A stretch of 60,356 nt of DNA, from the NCBI GenBank assembly GCA_023428755.1, contig JAEYWX010000002.1, positions 1 through 60,356 on the forward strand, in the 5' to 3' direction. The notes below the pieces were generated by a model. The model had not been told where the DNA came from. It did not search any database and worked only from the letters and a program-made list of their open reading frames with translations. The stretch is from Bacteroidota bacterium. Its GTDB lineage: Bacteria; Bacteroidota; Bacteroidia; Chitinophagales; Chitinophagaceae. A program made the position numbers and the translations under genes. Positions within the stretch are counted from its first letter, which is position 1. The number at the start of each line of letters is the position of its first letter. Of the stretch, positions 48,610-56,625 are shown one piece after another.

Positions 48610-50111
48610 CGGTCGAGTTGTTGTAAAAATTTTTCAGCGTTCCGTAAATGTGTTTGTTGTTTTTCAATCGCCATCTTATCAAATGTTTTGATGAGCATAC
48701 CAAGACGAGGGTTCTGCAAAAAGAAATCCCTGTGTACATGCATGAAGCGCCAGAACAAACCATCCCAAATCTGTTGCCAAGCCCCCTCCAAACCTCCCCC
48801 GGAAGGGGAGGCTTTATAATCACTCATCTTCATCAAATAATTACTGCCGCTGATGTAAGGTTTGGTGGTCATCAATCCGCCATCTGCAAACTGCGTCATA
48901 CCGTACACATTCGGCACCATTACCCAGTCGTATGCATCAATAAACAACTCCATGAACCAACGATACACTTCATCGGGGTCAAACTCGCAGAGCAACATAA
49001 AATTTCCCAGCACCATCAACCGTTCAATGTGGTGACAATAGCCCGTCTTCAATACTTTTTTGATTGTTTCATCAATCGGTAAAATACCTGTTGTACCATT
49101 CCAGAAACTCGCCGGTATTTTTCGTTTGAACTGCCAGTAGTTGGTGGTGCGTTGTTTCGTTCCTTCACGTTCGTACACAATACGGATGAATTCACGCCAA
49201 CCCATGATCTGCCGTACAAACCCTTCGAGTGAGTTAAGTGGAATATTGTGCTTGTCCGCTTTATTCAACACTTTATCCAATACCTGTTGCGGCGTAAGCA
49301 AGCCAATGTTGAGCATGGGCGTTAATACCGAATGATGCAGAATGTATTCTTTCGTTACAATGGCATCTTCATAAATACCAAATTGCTGAAAGCGCTGTTC
49401 AATAAATTCATCAAGCCATTGCTCAGCTTCCTCAAACGTGCACACAAAAAAATGCGGAGCATCAAGCGAACCATAGTTGTTTGCAAAATGCTTTTCTACA
49501 TAAACAGTTGCTTCGTGGATGTACTTATTTGGCTTTGGAAAGTTGACTGCAGGCGGTGTTTGTTTTTTTGGATATTTTTCTCTGTTCTCTGCATCAAACG
49601 TCCATTTGCCACCGAGCGGCTTGCCATCTTTTTCTAAGAGTATCTTTCGCAGCTTGCGCTGATGTGTATAGAAATCGGTTTGAAAATAGGTTTTCTTTTT
49701 GCTGAAATAATCCGCCACATTGTTCATTGTATTGATGAAGCCCGGAGTAGCATGTACGATGAGTTTGATTTTGTGGTGCACGCAGCTTTCATTGATGCGT
49801 TTCAACAACCAGTTATCGGCCACATCTGCAAGATGAATTTCAGTGATCTGTTGTTTGGTTAAGGAAGCGATCAATTGACGCACATCATTTTCAGCCTTGC
49901 CTGTTTCAATGTAGTTTACTTCATACTTATTCTCCTTCAACCATTGTGCATAAAACTGCATCGATGCACGGTGCAGCAGCAGCTTTTGTTTGTGGAATTT
50001 GTATTGCCGGAAAAACAACCATTCTTCAACCAGATAAACTGCACGGCTTTTATCCAGTGCAGGATGTGCCTTAAATAACTGATGCGGAAAAATCAACGTA
50101 ACGGAACTCAT
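48606..50111 (-). CDS. Cryptochrome/photolyase-related protein (DPRP family)
   Basis: A 501-residue flavoprotein of the deoxyribodipyrimidine photolyase-related family (relatives: Agrobacterium PhrB, 6-4 photolyase). The ATG at 50111 gives the family N-terminus MSSVTLIFPHQLF. Conserved FAD-domain elements are GYCHHIERLMVLGN, WFMELFIDAYDWVMVPNVYG and FADGGLMTTKPYISGSNYL. In FeS-containing relatives the next loop carries cysteines; here it reads MSDYKASPSGGGLEGAW with none, and the KASPSGGGLEGA part is encoded by an inserted palindromic repeat. The FeS cluster is therefore probably absent. The protein heads the light/flavin operon. Confidence 0.88.
   Translation of the reverse strand: MSSVTLIFPHQLFKAHPALDKSRAVYLVEEWLFFRQYKFHKQKLLLHRASMQFYAQWLKENKYEVNYIETGKAENDVRQLIASLTKQQITEIHLADVADNWLLKRINESCVHHKIKLIVHATPGFINTMNNVADYFSKKKTYFQTDFYTHQRKLRKILLEKDGKPLGGKWTFDAENREKYPKKQTPPAVNFPKPNKYIHEATVYVEKHFANNYGSLDAPHFFVCTFEEAEQWLDEFIEQRFQQFGIYEDAIVTKEYILHHSVLTPMLNIGLLTPQQVLDKVLNKADKHNIPLNSLEGFVRQIMGWREFIRIVYEREGTKQRTTNYWQFKRKIPASFWNGTTGILPIDETIKKVLKTGYCHHIERLMVLGNFMLLCEFDPDEVYRWFMELFIDAYDWVMVPNVYGMTQFADGGLMTTKPYISGSNYLMKMSDYKASPSGGGLEGAWQQIWDGLFWRFMHVHRDFFLQNPRLGMLIKTFDKMAIEKQQTHLRNAEKFLQQLDR
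48779..48816. repeat. GC-rich palindromic repeat inside a coding gene
   Basis: On the minus strand it begins AAGCCTCCCCTTCCGGGGGA and ends GGTTTGGAGGGGGCTT. The stem is CCTCCCCTTCCGGGGGAGG. It is read in frame by the cryptochrome-related gene as about 12 residues. Confidence 0.75.
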
Positions 50112-50162
50112 GAAACAGTAAAACAATTTTTCCGAAAGAATGTTTAGCATACAAAAAAAACA

Positions 50163-50798
50163 ATGGCTTTCTACAGTCTGTCAACGATTAAGAGTTGGGA
50201 ACGGTTTTACAGGGGTAATTTCATCAACAGTTTAAGTGGTTTTAAGAGTGCCAGTTTAATAGCTACAGTCGATAAAGAGGTCAGAAGCAACCTCGCCATT
50301 TTCAGCAATATTGTACACATCGGTGCCGATCCGGCTTTGATCGGTTTTGTCAATCGTCCACTGGAAGCAGCACCGCACACACTCAGCAATATTGAAGCAA
50401 CAGGAGCGTATACCATCAATCTTATTCCGGCGAACTTGATTGAACAGGCGCACCAGACCAGTGCAAAGTATGCCGATGGTGAGAGTGAGTTTGCTGCTGT
50501 TGGATTAACAGAAGAATTTACAACACACAGCAAAGCTCCGTTTGTGTTTGAAAGTCCGGTGAAATATGCTATGGAGTTGAAGGAGATTATACCCATCAAA
50601 TTCAACAATACAATTTTTGTGATTGGTGCCGTTACGGGTGTATTTGCTGATGAACAGATTTTATCTGCAGATGGTTTTCTCGATCTGGAGAAGGCAAACA
50701 TTGTTACATCTCTGGGTATTGATGGATATTACACCACCGAAAAACTGGCCCGTTTCAGTTATGCAAAACCGGGAAAGCCACTCAGCCGTATTGATTAA
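50163..50798 (+). CDS. Flavin reductase family protein (FMN-binding split barrel)
   Basis: A 211-residue protein with the split-barrel fold of flavin reductases and related FMN proteins. The N-terminal FINSLSGFKSASLIATVD segment, IVHIGADPALIGFVNRP and NIEATGAYTINLIPANLIEQ contain the FMN-contact positions in similar family members. It diverges from the cryptochrome-related gene with a 51-nt gap, so the two could be coregulated; reduced flavin supply for photolyases is a plausible link but is not shown by sequence. Confidence 0.85.
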   Translation: MAFYSLSTIKSWERFYRGNFINSLSGFKSASLIATVDKEVRSNLAIFSNIVHIGADPALIGFVNRPLEAAPHTLSNIEATGAYTINLIPANLIEQAHQTSAKYADGESEFAAVGLTEEFTTHSKAPFVFESPVKYAMELKEIIPIKFNNTIFVIGAVTGVFADEQILSADGFLDLEKANIVTSLGIDGYYTTEKLARFSYAKPGKPLSRID

Positions 50799-50808
50799 TG
50801 GCTTTCTT

Positions 50809-50816
50809 TATTTTTG
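50809..50816 (+). promoter_or_regulatory. Candidate -7 element upstream of cobB
   Basis: TATTTTTG matches TAnnTTTG, but it lies only 4 nt before the cobB start, which would give a leaderless message, and no -33 is seen. Confidence 0.25.
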
Positions 50817-50820
50817 ATGT

Positions 50821-51513
50821 ATGCAGAAAAAGAAATTGGTTGTATTAACAGGTGCAGGCATCAGTGCCGAAAGTGGCTTGCGTACATTTCGTGACAGTGA
50901 TGGTTTGTGGGAAGGATACCAGATCGAAGACGTTGCCACGCCACGGGCATGGCGAAAGAATCCACAGCTGGTTCTTGATTTTTACAATTACAGAAGACGA
51001 GATGTATTGCAGGCGCAACCGAACGCAGCACATTATGGTTTGGCCGAATTGGAACATGATTTTGATGTCACCATCATCACCCAAAATATTGATGACCTGC
51101 ACGAACGTGGCGGATCCACCAACGTATTGCATTTGCATGGTGAAATTTTTAAAATGCGGAGTGAACGGGATGAAGATTTGGTGTACGAGATCAAAGGCGA
51201 CATTCACTTAGGCGATACAGCAGAAGACGGTGCACAACTTCGTCCGCATATTGTTTGGTTTGAAGAAGCGGTACCGATGATTGAAGTGGCAGTGCCGATT
51301 GTACATGCAGCAGATTTCTTTGCAGTAGTTGGTACTTCATTGGTGGTGTATCCGGCCGCCGGATTAATTACTGTTGCCGACGATGCCATACCCAAGTTTA
51401 TTGTAGATAAAAAGATTCCTTACACGTCATCGGTGTACAATCTTACGGCTATCGAAAAACCGGCAACGGAAGGAGTGAAGGACTTACGGGAATTATTGTT
51501 GCGATTGAAATAG
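50821..51513 (+). CDS. cobB: NAD-dependent protein deacylase (sirtuin)
   Basis: A 230-residue sirtuin. It has GAGISAESGLRTFRD (NAD pocket, 9-23), the class III YNYRRRD (a Tyr/Arg pair associated with succinyl-lysine removal), TQNIDDLHERGG and the catalytic His in LHLHGE. The zinc-binding cysteine pairs found in most sirtuins are absent: the region after HGE (IFKMRSERDEDLVYE) has no Cys. This is common in several Bacteroidota proteins and suggests a structurally zinc-free subgroup. Its targets would be acylated lysines of metabolic enzymes. Confidence 0.93.
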   Translation: MQKKKLVVLTGAGISAESGLRTFRDSDGLWEGYQIEDVATPRAWRKNPQLVLDFYNYRRRDVLQAQPNAAHYGLAELEHDFDVTIITQNIDDLHERGGSTNVLHLHGEIFKMRSERDEDLVYEIKGDIHLGDTAEDGAQLRPHIVWFEEAVPMIEVAVPIVHAADFFAVVGTSLVVYPAAGLITVADDAIPKFIVDKKIPYTSSVYNLTAIEKPATEGVKDLRELLLRLK

Positions 51514-51578
51514 AAGCAACTGAATTACAAAAAAATAATGAAAATTATTTCATCCATCCTTATCTTTCAAAAAAACGA

Positions 51579-52022
51579 ATGGGCGTACTTGCTATTTACG
51601 AATTGCTTTTCTTATTACTGTTTCTTGTGCCGTATGTTTTTTTTCTGTTTACACTTTACAGAATAGCTCAACAAATTTCAGTTCAAAACAGAAAACTTGT
51701 GCCGGCGCAGGTATGGCTGCTGCTTATTCCACTTTTCAATCTCATCTGGATGTTTGTTGTGATCAATAAATTGGCGGCTTCAATAAGGCAGGAGTGTGAC
51801 CGATTGAATATTGCTTATACCCAGCAAACGCCAACAAAAGATATTGGAAACGTGTTTGCACTAATGTCGATCGCAAGCCTGATGCCCATTATTGGTTTGT
51901 TTTTTGGGCTGGCGGCATTCATCTGCTGGATTATTTACTGGACGCAGGTTGCTGCTTATCGGAAACGATTTATTGAAAACAAGGATAATGAACTGCTCGA
52001 TGTTGAAAAGCTATCGGCCTGA
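51579..52022 (+). CDS. Multi-pass membrane protein, 147 aa
   Basis: A small integral membrane protein: helices at about 5-28 (LLFLLLFLVPYVFFLFTLY), 43-62 (VWLLLIPLFNLIWMFVVIN), and 95-122. A polar loop between (LAASIRQECDRLNI) and a charged C-terminus follow. No family is assigned with confidence; it recalls DUF4328-like small proteins. It lies 65 nt after cobB and ends before a strong bidirectional terminator. Confidence 0.65.
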   Translation: MGVLAIYELLFLLLFLVPYVFFLFTLYRIAQQISVQNRKLVPAQVWLLLIPLFNLIWMFVVINKLAASIRQECDRLNIAYTQQTPTKDIGNVFALMSIASLMPIIGLFFGLAAFICWIIYWTQVAAYRKRFIENKDNELLDVEKLSA

Positions 52023-52049
52023 AGATTGAATCCTCAAATCAATACATAA

Positions 52050-52076
52050 AAAAACTCCCGGTACCGGGAGTTTTTA
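52050..52076. terminator. Bidirectional terminator
   Basis: ACTCCCGGTACCGGGAGT (52055-52072) is a perfect 18-nt palindrome with A and T tracts on the two sides. Confidence 0.88.
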
Positions 52077-52095
52077 CATTCGTATCGTAATTTAT

Positions 52096-52749
52096 TTATT
52101 GAAACTTCTTTGCGTCTTCTAAAAATTGAGCCAAGCCATTATCCGTCAACGGATGTTTTAACAAACCAAGGATGGAACTCAACGGACAAGTACAAACATC
52201 TGCACCTAATTCAGCCGCCTGGATAATATGCAACGGTGTACGGATGGATGCTGCGAGGATCTCTGTTTCAAAACCCTGCAGTGAATAGATGTTTGCAATC
52301 TGACCAATCAGTTGCATACCATCCCAACCGCCATCATCAATACGTCCAATAAACGGCGATACGTAGGTAGCGCCAGCTTTTGCAGCCAGAATTGCCTGGC
52401 CTGCACTGAATACCAGTGTGCAGTTTGTTTTAATACCGTTATCGCTAAACCATTTTAAGGCTTTGATGCCATCTTTGATCATGGGCACTTTCACCACAAT
52501 ATTCGGGTGAATGGCAGCCAGCTTTTTCCCTTCTTCCACGATGCCATCAAAATCGGTGCTGATTACTTCTGCACTGATGTCGCCATCCACCATTTCGCAA
52601 ATGGTTTTGTAGTGCTGCATAACAGCTTCCGTGCCTTTAATGCCTACTTTGGCCATTAATGATGGATTGGTAGTAACACCATCGAGAATACCCAGTTCAT
52701 TCGCTTCCTTAATTTGAGAAAGGTCGGCTGTGTCAATAAAAAATTTCAT
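52096..52749 (-). CDS. fsa: Fructose-6-phosphate aldolase / transaldolase family
   Basis: A 217-residue protein of the small transaldolase subfamily (MipB/TalC). The N-terminal MKFFIDTADLSQIKEA, the DGVTTNPSLMAK loop and the Schiff-base lysine in NIVVKVPMIKDG are conserved, as is YVSPFIGRIDDGG. E. coli relatives form fructose-6-phosphate from dihydroxyacetone and glyceraldehyde-3-phosphate; others act as transaldolase, and the sequence does not separate these. The gene stands alone. Confidence 0.92.
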   Translation of the reverse strand: MKFFIDTADLSQIKEANELGILDGVTTNPSLMAKVGIKGTEAVMQHYKTICEMVDGDISAEVISTDFDGIVEEGKKLAAIHPNIVVKVPMIKDGIKALKWFSDNGIKTNCTLVFSAGQAILAAKAGATYVSPFIGRIDDGGWDGMQLIGQIANIYSLQGFETEILAASIRTPLHIIQAAELGADVCTCPLSSILGLLKHPLTDNGLAQFLEDAKKFQ

Positions 52750-52827
52750 TGTAAAAGTTTGGTTGTTTTGAAGATAAAAAAATGCTCAGTCTGTAAAGGG
52801 GCATCTTCAAACAGAAAAAGATAAAAA

Positions 52828-52924
52828 TGGCAGGTTACTTACATCGCACCGCTACAACCGCTTACCCTTGCTGCGTTCCCACCCTGGGGGAGTTCAGCAG
52901 GAGCTGGTCGTGCAAGACCTGCCG
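52828..52924 (-). ncRNA. ffs: SRP RNA, small bacterial (4.5S) type
   Basis: On the minus strand the segment starts at GGCAGGTCTTGCACGACC and ends with GTAACCTGCC; the 5' and 3' ends pair. The conserved domain IV is complete: AGCAGGAGCTGGTCGT region, asymmetric loop with CAGGGTGGGAACGCAGCAAGG. This is the Ffh-binding, GGAA-tetraloop-type hairpin of the signal recognition particle that targets membrane proteins. A TAnnTTTG -7 (TATCTTTG, 52928-52935 on the minus strand) precedes it directly. Confidence 0.95.
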
Positions 52925-52927
52925 GCG

Positions 52928-52935
52928 CAAAGATA
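52928..52935 (-). promoter_or_regulatory. -7 element of the SRP RNA gene
   Basis: TATCTTTG on the minus strand, about 4 nt before the RNA 5' end. No -33 TTTG is clear because the upstream sequence is a 7-nt array. Confidence 0.5.
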
Positions 52936-52950
52936 GGGGAATGATGATTA

Positions 52951-53026
52951 AGTGAAAAGTAGAAAGTGAAAAGTTGAAAGTTTGTTGAAACCCCGTCAGC
53001 GGTTCCAAACCCTGATGGCGGTTCTG
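52951..53026. repeat. 7-nt array followed by an AACC-GGGTTT element
   Basis: AGTGAAA AGTAGAA AGTGAAA AGTTGAA AGTTTGT (52951-52985), then an inverted copy of the 43392 element (52985-53026), with GAAACCCCGTCAGCGGTTCC and AAACCCTGATGGCGGTTCTG. The same pairing of element and array is seen in the opposite order at 43392-43461. The array overlaps the SRP RNA promoter region. Confidence 0.7.
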
Positions 53027-53114
53027 TATGATGTCATTTGTAAAAAAACTAGCTGTTCAACTTAATAATGTCTCAAACGATCTTTGGAACACTAGGCACA
53101 GATTCTGAAAAAAT

Positions 53115-53145
53115 AAAAACCCGGCGATGTGCGCCGGGTTTTGTT
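53115..53145. terminator. Terminator downstream of the T9SS plug gene
   Basis: CCCGGCG (53120-53126), loop ATGTG, CGCCGGG (53132-53138), with A/T tracts on both sides. It can end minus-strand transcripts 83 nt after the stop of the plug gene. Confidence 0.8.
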
Positions 53146-53220
53146 TCGGATAGAAATGATTTATCGTTTGGTAATGGTGAATTTTTGACCTGCTTTTGTA
53201 ATCCGGGCAGGAAACAGAAT

Positions 53221-54525
53221 TTAAAGGATCCTGTTACTATTAAAATTCGGACGGTTGGCCAGTGAGTTCACTTGTGTCATCCCCACCAGTTCATCCACAC
53301 GGCCGCCCAGTGGTTTGTAATAGATCAATACAGTGTATGTGTTTTCAGCTTCCCACCAATTACCTTCTGTTACGTCTGCACTTACTTCGTTTGTTTTTTT
53401 ATCTTTCGTTACATAGATGTAATCGTACAAGGCCTGCTTTAACAACTGTTTGTTTTCATACATGCCTGTTTCGGTATTAAACTGCAAACGGTTGGCTTCA
53501 CTGAATTCATAGTTGGTAAATTCGCCCAACAGGTAAATATCTTTTCCCGGCATTTCTTTCCGGTCGGGTGTGCTGTAACGAAACCACACCGTTGCATAAT
53601 CGCCTTGCCAGTAAGGATTATTCTGTTCAATATTTCCCAACTGGTAAAAACCATTGAAATCACGGTAATACATATAACGCAGGTCTTTGCGTTCACCTTC
53701 CGGTTTAATAAAGAGTGTTTGACCGGTGTTGCTGTAATCACCTTTCTCTACACGATCGGTTTGCAAACGAAAGCTGGTTAAATCAACCCAGCGCCATTCT
53801 TTCTGCGCAGGAAACAAGGCCTGGTTTTCGGTATTGTATTCCAGAATATTCTGACGGATAAACGTTGGTTGTAAATTGGTAATGCTGTTATCCCAGCGAA
53901 AGTTTTGCAGAATCACCACTTTGATCTGTTGAAAAATATTGGTGGGCTTAATGTTTTGAGCGTTTACATTAAACTGTAATTTCTGGTGTGTTTTTCCAAT
54001 AAAGGTATTGAAGGGCTGCACCACCGTTGCACCGGCCGACACTTTTGTATCGATCACCAGGAAACGTTTGGTAAACGCCACCTGCGATGTATCGCCATTT
54101 AAAAACACTTTCAAAACATAGTTGCCGCTGCGGGTAGGAGTAGTGTTACGGTCGGGCAGGTTGGCGGTGTAATGCGTATAACGGGTAAGTACAAGCGAAG
54201 AGTTGCGGTAAGTATTGATGCGCACATTGGAAAAGCCTTTCATGTAATCAAACTGGCTCAGCATGGCGGGTGTCCAGTCGGCATTGCACAAGGTGAAGGT
54301 GTAGGAGTAATATTTTACATCTGCATCCATATCATCAAAATGCAGTTCCAATTGATCGTTGCTGTTGAGCCGCATAATGGGATAACTCAGCTGATCGCCT
54401 TTTACATGAAACTTTACCGAGCGGATATTGCTCTTGTACATTTTATCGGGCTGTTGGGCAGATGCCGAACTGCTGAAAAACGAAACAAGTACAAGGCAGG
54501 CAAAAAGGCGTTTGATCTGGTGCAT
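53221..54525 (-). CDS. Type IX secretion plug protein (DUF5103)
   Basis: A 434-residue exported protein of the DUF5103/T9SS plug family, characteristic of Bacteroidota with type IX secretion. Signal peptide 1-23 (MHQIKRLFACLVLVSFFSSS then ASA), then a beta-rich domain with the family stretch RLNSNDQLELHFDDMDADVK, GFSNVRINTYRNSS and LPDRNTTPTRSGNYVLKVF. In relatives the plug domain closes the SprA translocon from the periplasmic side. This fits the T9SS sorting tails at 33201 and 34101, showing the system is expected to be present. Confidence 0.88.
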   Translation of the reverse strand: MHQIKRLFACLVLVSFFSSSASAQQPDKMYKSNIRSVKFHVKGDQLSYPIMRLNSNDQLELHFDDMDADVKYYSYTFTLCNADWTPAMLSQFDYMKGFSNVRINTYRNSSLVLTRYTHYTANLPDRNTTPTRSGNYVLKVFLNGDTSQVAFTKRFLVIDTKVSAGATVVQPFNTFIGKTHQKLQFNVNAQNIKPTNIFQQIKVVILQNFRWDNSITNLQPTFIRQNILEYNTENQALFPAQKEWRWVDLTSFRLQTDRVEKGDYSNTGQTLFIKPEGERKDLRYMYYRDFNGFYQLGNIEQNNPYWQGDYATVWFRYSTPDRKEMPGKDIYLLGEFTNYEFSEANRLQFNTETGMYENKQLLKQALYDYIYVTKDKKTNEVSADVTEGNWWEAENTYTVLIYYKPLGGRVDELVGMTQVNSLANRPNFNSNRIL

Positions 54526-54652
54526 GATGCTGTTTATTTAAAACCGTTCGTTACAGAGATTCAAAACAAATGGAATTAGTTGCTTTTTGTAAAAGGTTGG
54601 CAGCCTTTTCTCACAGAAACCATTAGTTTTACAACCTTTCAAAGATAAAGAT

Positions 54653-55885
54653 TTGAACATTGCCTCTTTTATAGCACGCCGCCTGGTTTTTCAAAAGAAC
54701 CAATCCTTTTCACGGTTCATTATCCGTTTGTCAACGGTGGCTACCGCCATCAGTGTGGCGGTGATGATCCTTGCCTTTGCGTTTGTAGAAGGGTTTCAAT
54801 ATACGGTAAGCAGCAAAGTATTTAGTTTTTGGGGACACCTGCGGGTGCAGCAGCAGCAATCCTCTGCGTCCGGTTTGGCTGAAGAGTTACCGGTGGAACA
54901 AAATGATTCGGTGTATCAATTGCTGAAGTCGCATAAGAATGTGCAACTCGTGGATGCCTTTGCCACCAAATCGGCCATGTTAAAAACAACGGAAACCATT
55001 GAAGGTGTTTTGCTGAAAGGAGTGGACAAACAATTTTCCAGCAAACGGTTACAACCGTTTATGCAGGAAGGGAAATGGCTTGCTTTTGATGACAGTGTGC
55101 AGAACAACCAGATCGTTATCTCCACCTATACGGCCAAACAGATAAATGCAAAAGTAGGCGACCGCATTCTCATTTATTTTATCGACAATAACAGCACGGC
55201 ACCACGTGTGCGGCCCGTAACTGTAAGCGGTATTTACAAAACAGGTATTGAAGAGTACGATAAAACATTTGCCATTATTGATATGAATCTCATCCGTCGG
55301 CTCAACGGATGGAGCAATACACAGATCGGTGGTTACGAAATTACCTTGAAGGATTACCGCACCGATTATGCAACCAACAACCAACTGCTGGATCAATTAC
55401 CTGTTGTATGGTTCAGCACACCTTTACGTGAAATTTATCCCAACATCTTCGACTGGCTGGCACTGCAAAGCACCAATAAAACCGTGATCTTAATTATCAT
55501 GTGTATTGTAGCGGTGATCAATTTAATTTCCTGTTTGATTATTCTTGTACTGGAACGTTCCCGTATGATCGGCTTACTCAAAGCCACCGGCGCTACTAAC
55601 GGACAGGTACAGGTAATTTTCTGGAACCAGGCACTCATCATTACATTGGTTGGGTTAGTAATTGGAACATTGCTGGGACTTGGCATTTGCTGGCTGCAGC
55701 AAACCACCGGCTTTATTAAACTCGATGAAACGGCTTACTATGTTTCCAAAGCACCCATTCGTGTGTTGTGGTGGCAGGTGGTATTGATTAATGTGGTTAC
55801 GTTTGTAGTAAGCTTTCTTATTCTATTTATTCCTTCGTTGCTGGTACGAAAAATGAGTCCGGTGAAGGCGTTAAGGTTTGAGTGA
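54653..55885 (+). CDS. FtsX/LolCE-type ABC transporter permease
   Basis: A 410-residue inner-membrane permease with a first helix near 28-50 (FIIRLSTVATAISVAVMILAF), a large periplasmic domain (about 55-270), and three C-terminal helices (about 275-400) containing LERSRMIGLLKATGATN. The IARRLVFQKNQSFSRFI beginning resembles LolC/LolE, which release lipoproteins from the inner membrane. The only plausible start is TTG at 54653. No ATPase (LolD) is adjacent, so the substrate assignment to lipoproteins is tentative. Confidence 0.85.
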   Translation: MNIASFIARRLVFQKNQSFSRFIIRLSTVATAISVAVMILAFAFVEGFQYTVSSKVFSFWGHLRVQQQQSSASGLAEELPVEQNDSVYQLLKSHKNVQLVDAFATKSAMLKTTETIEGVLLKGVDKQFSSKRLQPFMQEGKWLAFDDSVQNNQIVISTYTAKQINAKVGDRILIYFIDNNSTAPRVRPVTVSGIYKTGIEEYDKTFAIIDMNLIRRLNGWSNTQIGGYEITLKDYRTDYATNNQLLDQLPVVWFSTPLREIYPNIFDWLALQSTNKTVILIIMCIVAVINLISCLIILVLERSRMIGLLKATGATNGQVQVIFWNQALIITLVGLVIGTLLGLGICWLQQTTGFIKLDETAYYVSKAPIRVLWWQVVLINVVTFVVSFLILFIPSLLVRKMSPVKALRFE

Positions 55886-55918
55886 TTCGAGGTACGATGA
55901 ATGATGTACGATGTACGA
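55884..55918. repeat. 7-nt-phased GTACGA array at the permease stop codon
   Basis: GATTCGA GGTACGA TGAATGA TGTACGA TGTACGA. The array begins within the stop codon (TGA 55883-55885), like the one at 24696. Confidence 0.65.
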
Positions 55919-56007
55919 ATGCCCGGCAATGTTGCAAAACCAAACAGCAGTTCCGATCTTAACTTATCAATTCAATCAACTTTCAGAATAATTATTGCAT
56001 TTTTGGT

Positions 56008-56604
56008 ATGACAGAAACGAAGCTTTTGTTAAAAGAATTAGACAGTGTATTGAGGAAATACAATATGTCAGAATACTTGAAACTTCAACCGCCTTTGTCT
56101 GATGAGGAAATTGATAAATATTTCGAAGAGTTTGGGATAGCGGATGAAGATTTAAAAGCATTGTTTCAATGGAAAAATGGCGAACAGGTAGAATCATATT
56201 GTCAATTGATGGATAATGGTGGGATACAATCTTTACAAGAAATAAAAAATTACTTATCATTTGATAAGCCATACGATTCTGATTTGTTGGAAATAATAAG
56301 CGATAATGGAGAAGAAGCTCTTCTATTTAATAAAAGAAAAGGACCTCATTACGGGAAGCTTTATTTCTATTCAGTTCCTTGCCTTTACATTGAGCATCCG
56401 ATAAGTTATTTTGATTCAATCAATGCAATGCTCCAAACAACGATCGAAGCGTATAAGGAAGGTGTTTATCAATATGATAGTGAAGAAAGGTGGTTGAATA
56501 TTGACTTGAAAAAATTTGCTGTAATTGCAAAAAAAATTAATCCGAATAGCAGATACTGGATAAAACATAATCCTTTACTTAACGAGGAATGGTATGAAAT
56601 ATGA
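56008..56604 (+). CDS. SMI1/KNR4 (SUKH)-like protein, AT-rich
   Basis: A 198-residue protein beginning MTETKLLLKELDSVLRKYNM. The pattern LQPPLSDEEIDKYFEEFGI followed by DLKALFQWKNG is that of SUKH domain proteins, which often act as immunity proteins against polymorphic toxins. The segment IEHPISYFDSINAMLQTTIEAY also fits. It is clearly more AT-rich than its neighbours, which suggests transfer. No toxin gene is beside it, so it may be an orphan immunity gene, and the family call is moderate. Confidence 0.55.
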   Translation: MTETKLLLKELDSVLRKYNMSEYLKLQPPLSDEEIDKYFEEFGIADEDLKALFQWKNGEQVESYCQLMDNGGIQSLQEIKNYLSFDKPYDSDLLEIISDNGEEALLFNKRKGPHYGKLYFYSVPCLYIEHPISYFDSINAMLQTTIEAYKEGVYQYDSEERWLNIDLKKFAVIAKKINPNSRYWIKHNPLLNEEWYEI

Positions 56605-56625
56605 TCAGGCAAAAGAACACAGTAA

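Noticed and set aside
50207..50701. Minus-strand frame opposite the flavin reductase
   Set aside because: It is antisense to a recognised family and has no promoter or domain.
53068..53265. 65-codon plus-strand frame after the SRP RNA
   Set aside because: It runs through a terminator hairpin and into the 3' end of the opposite gene; no family features.
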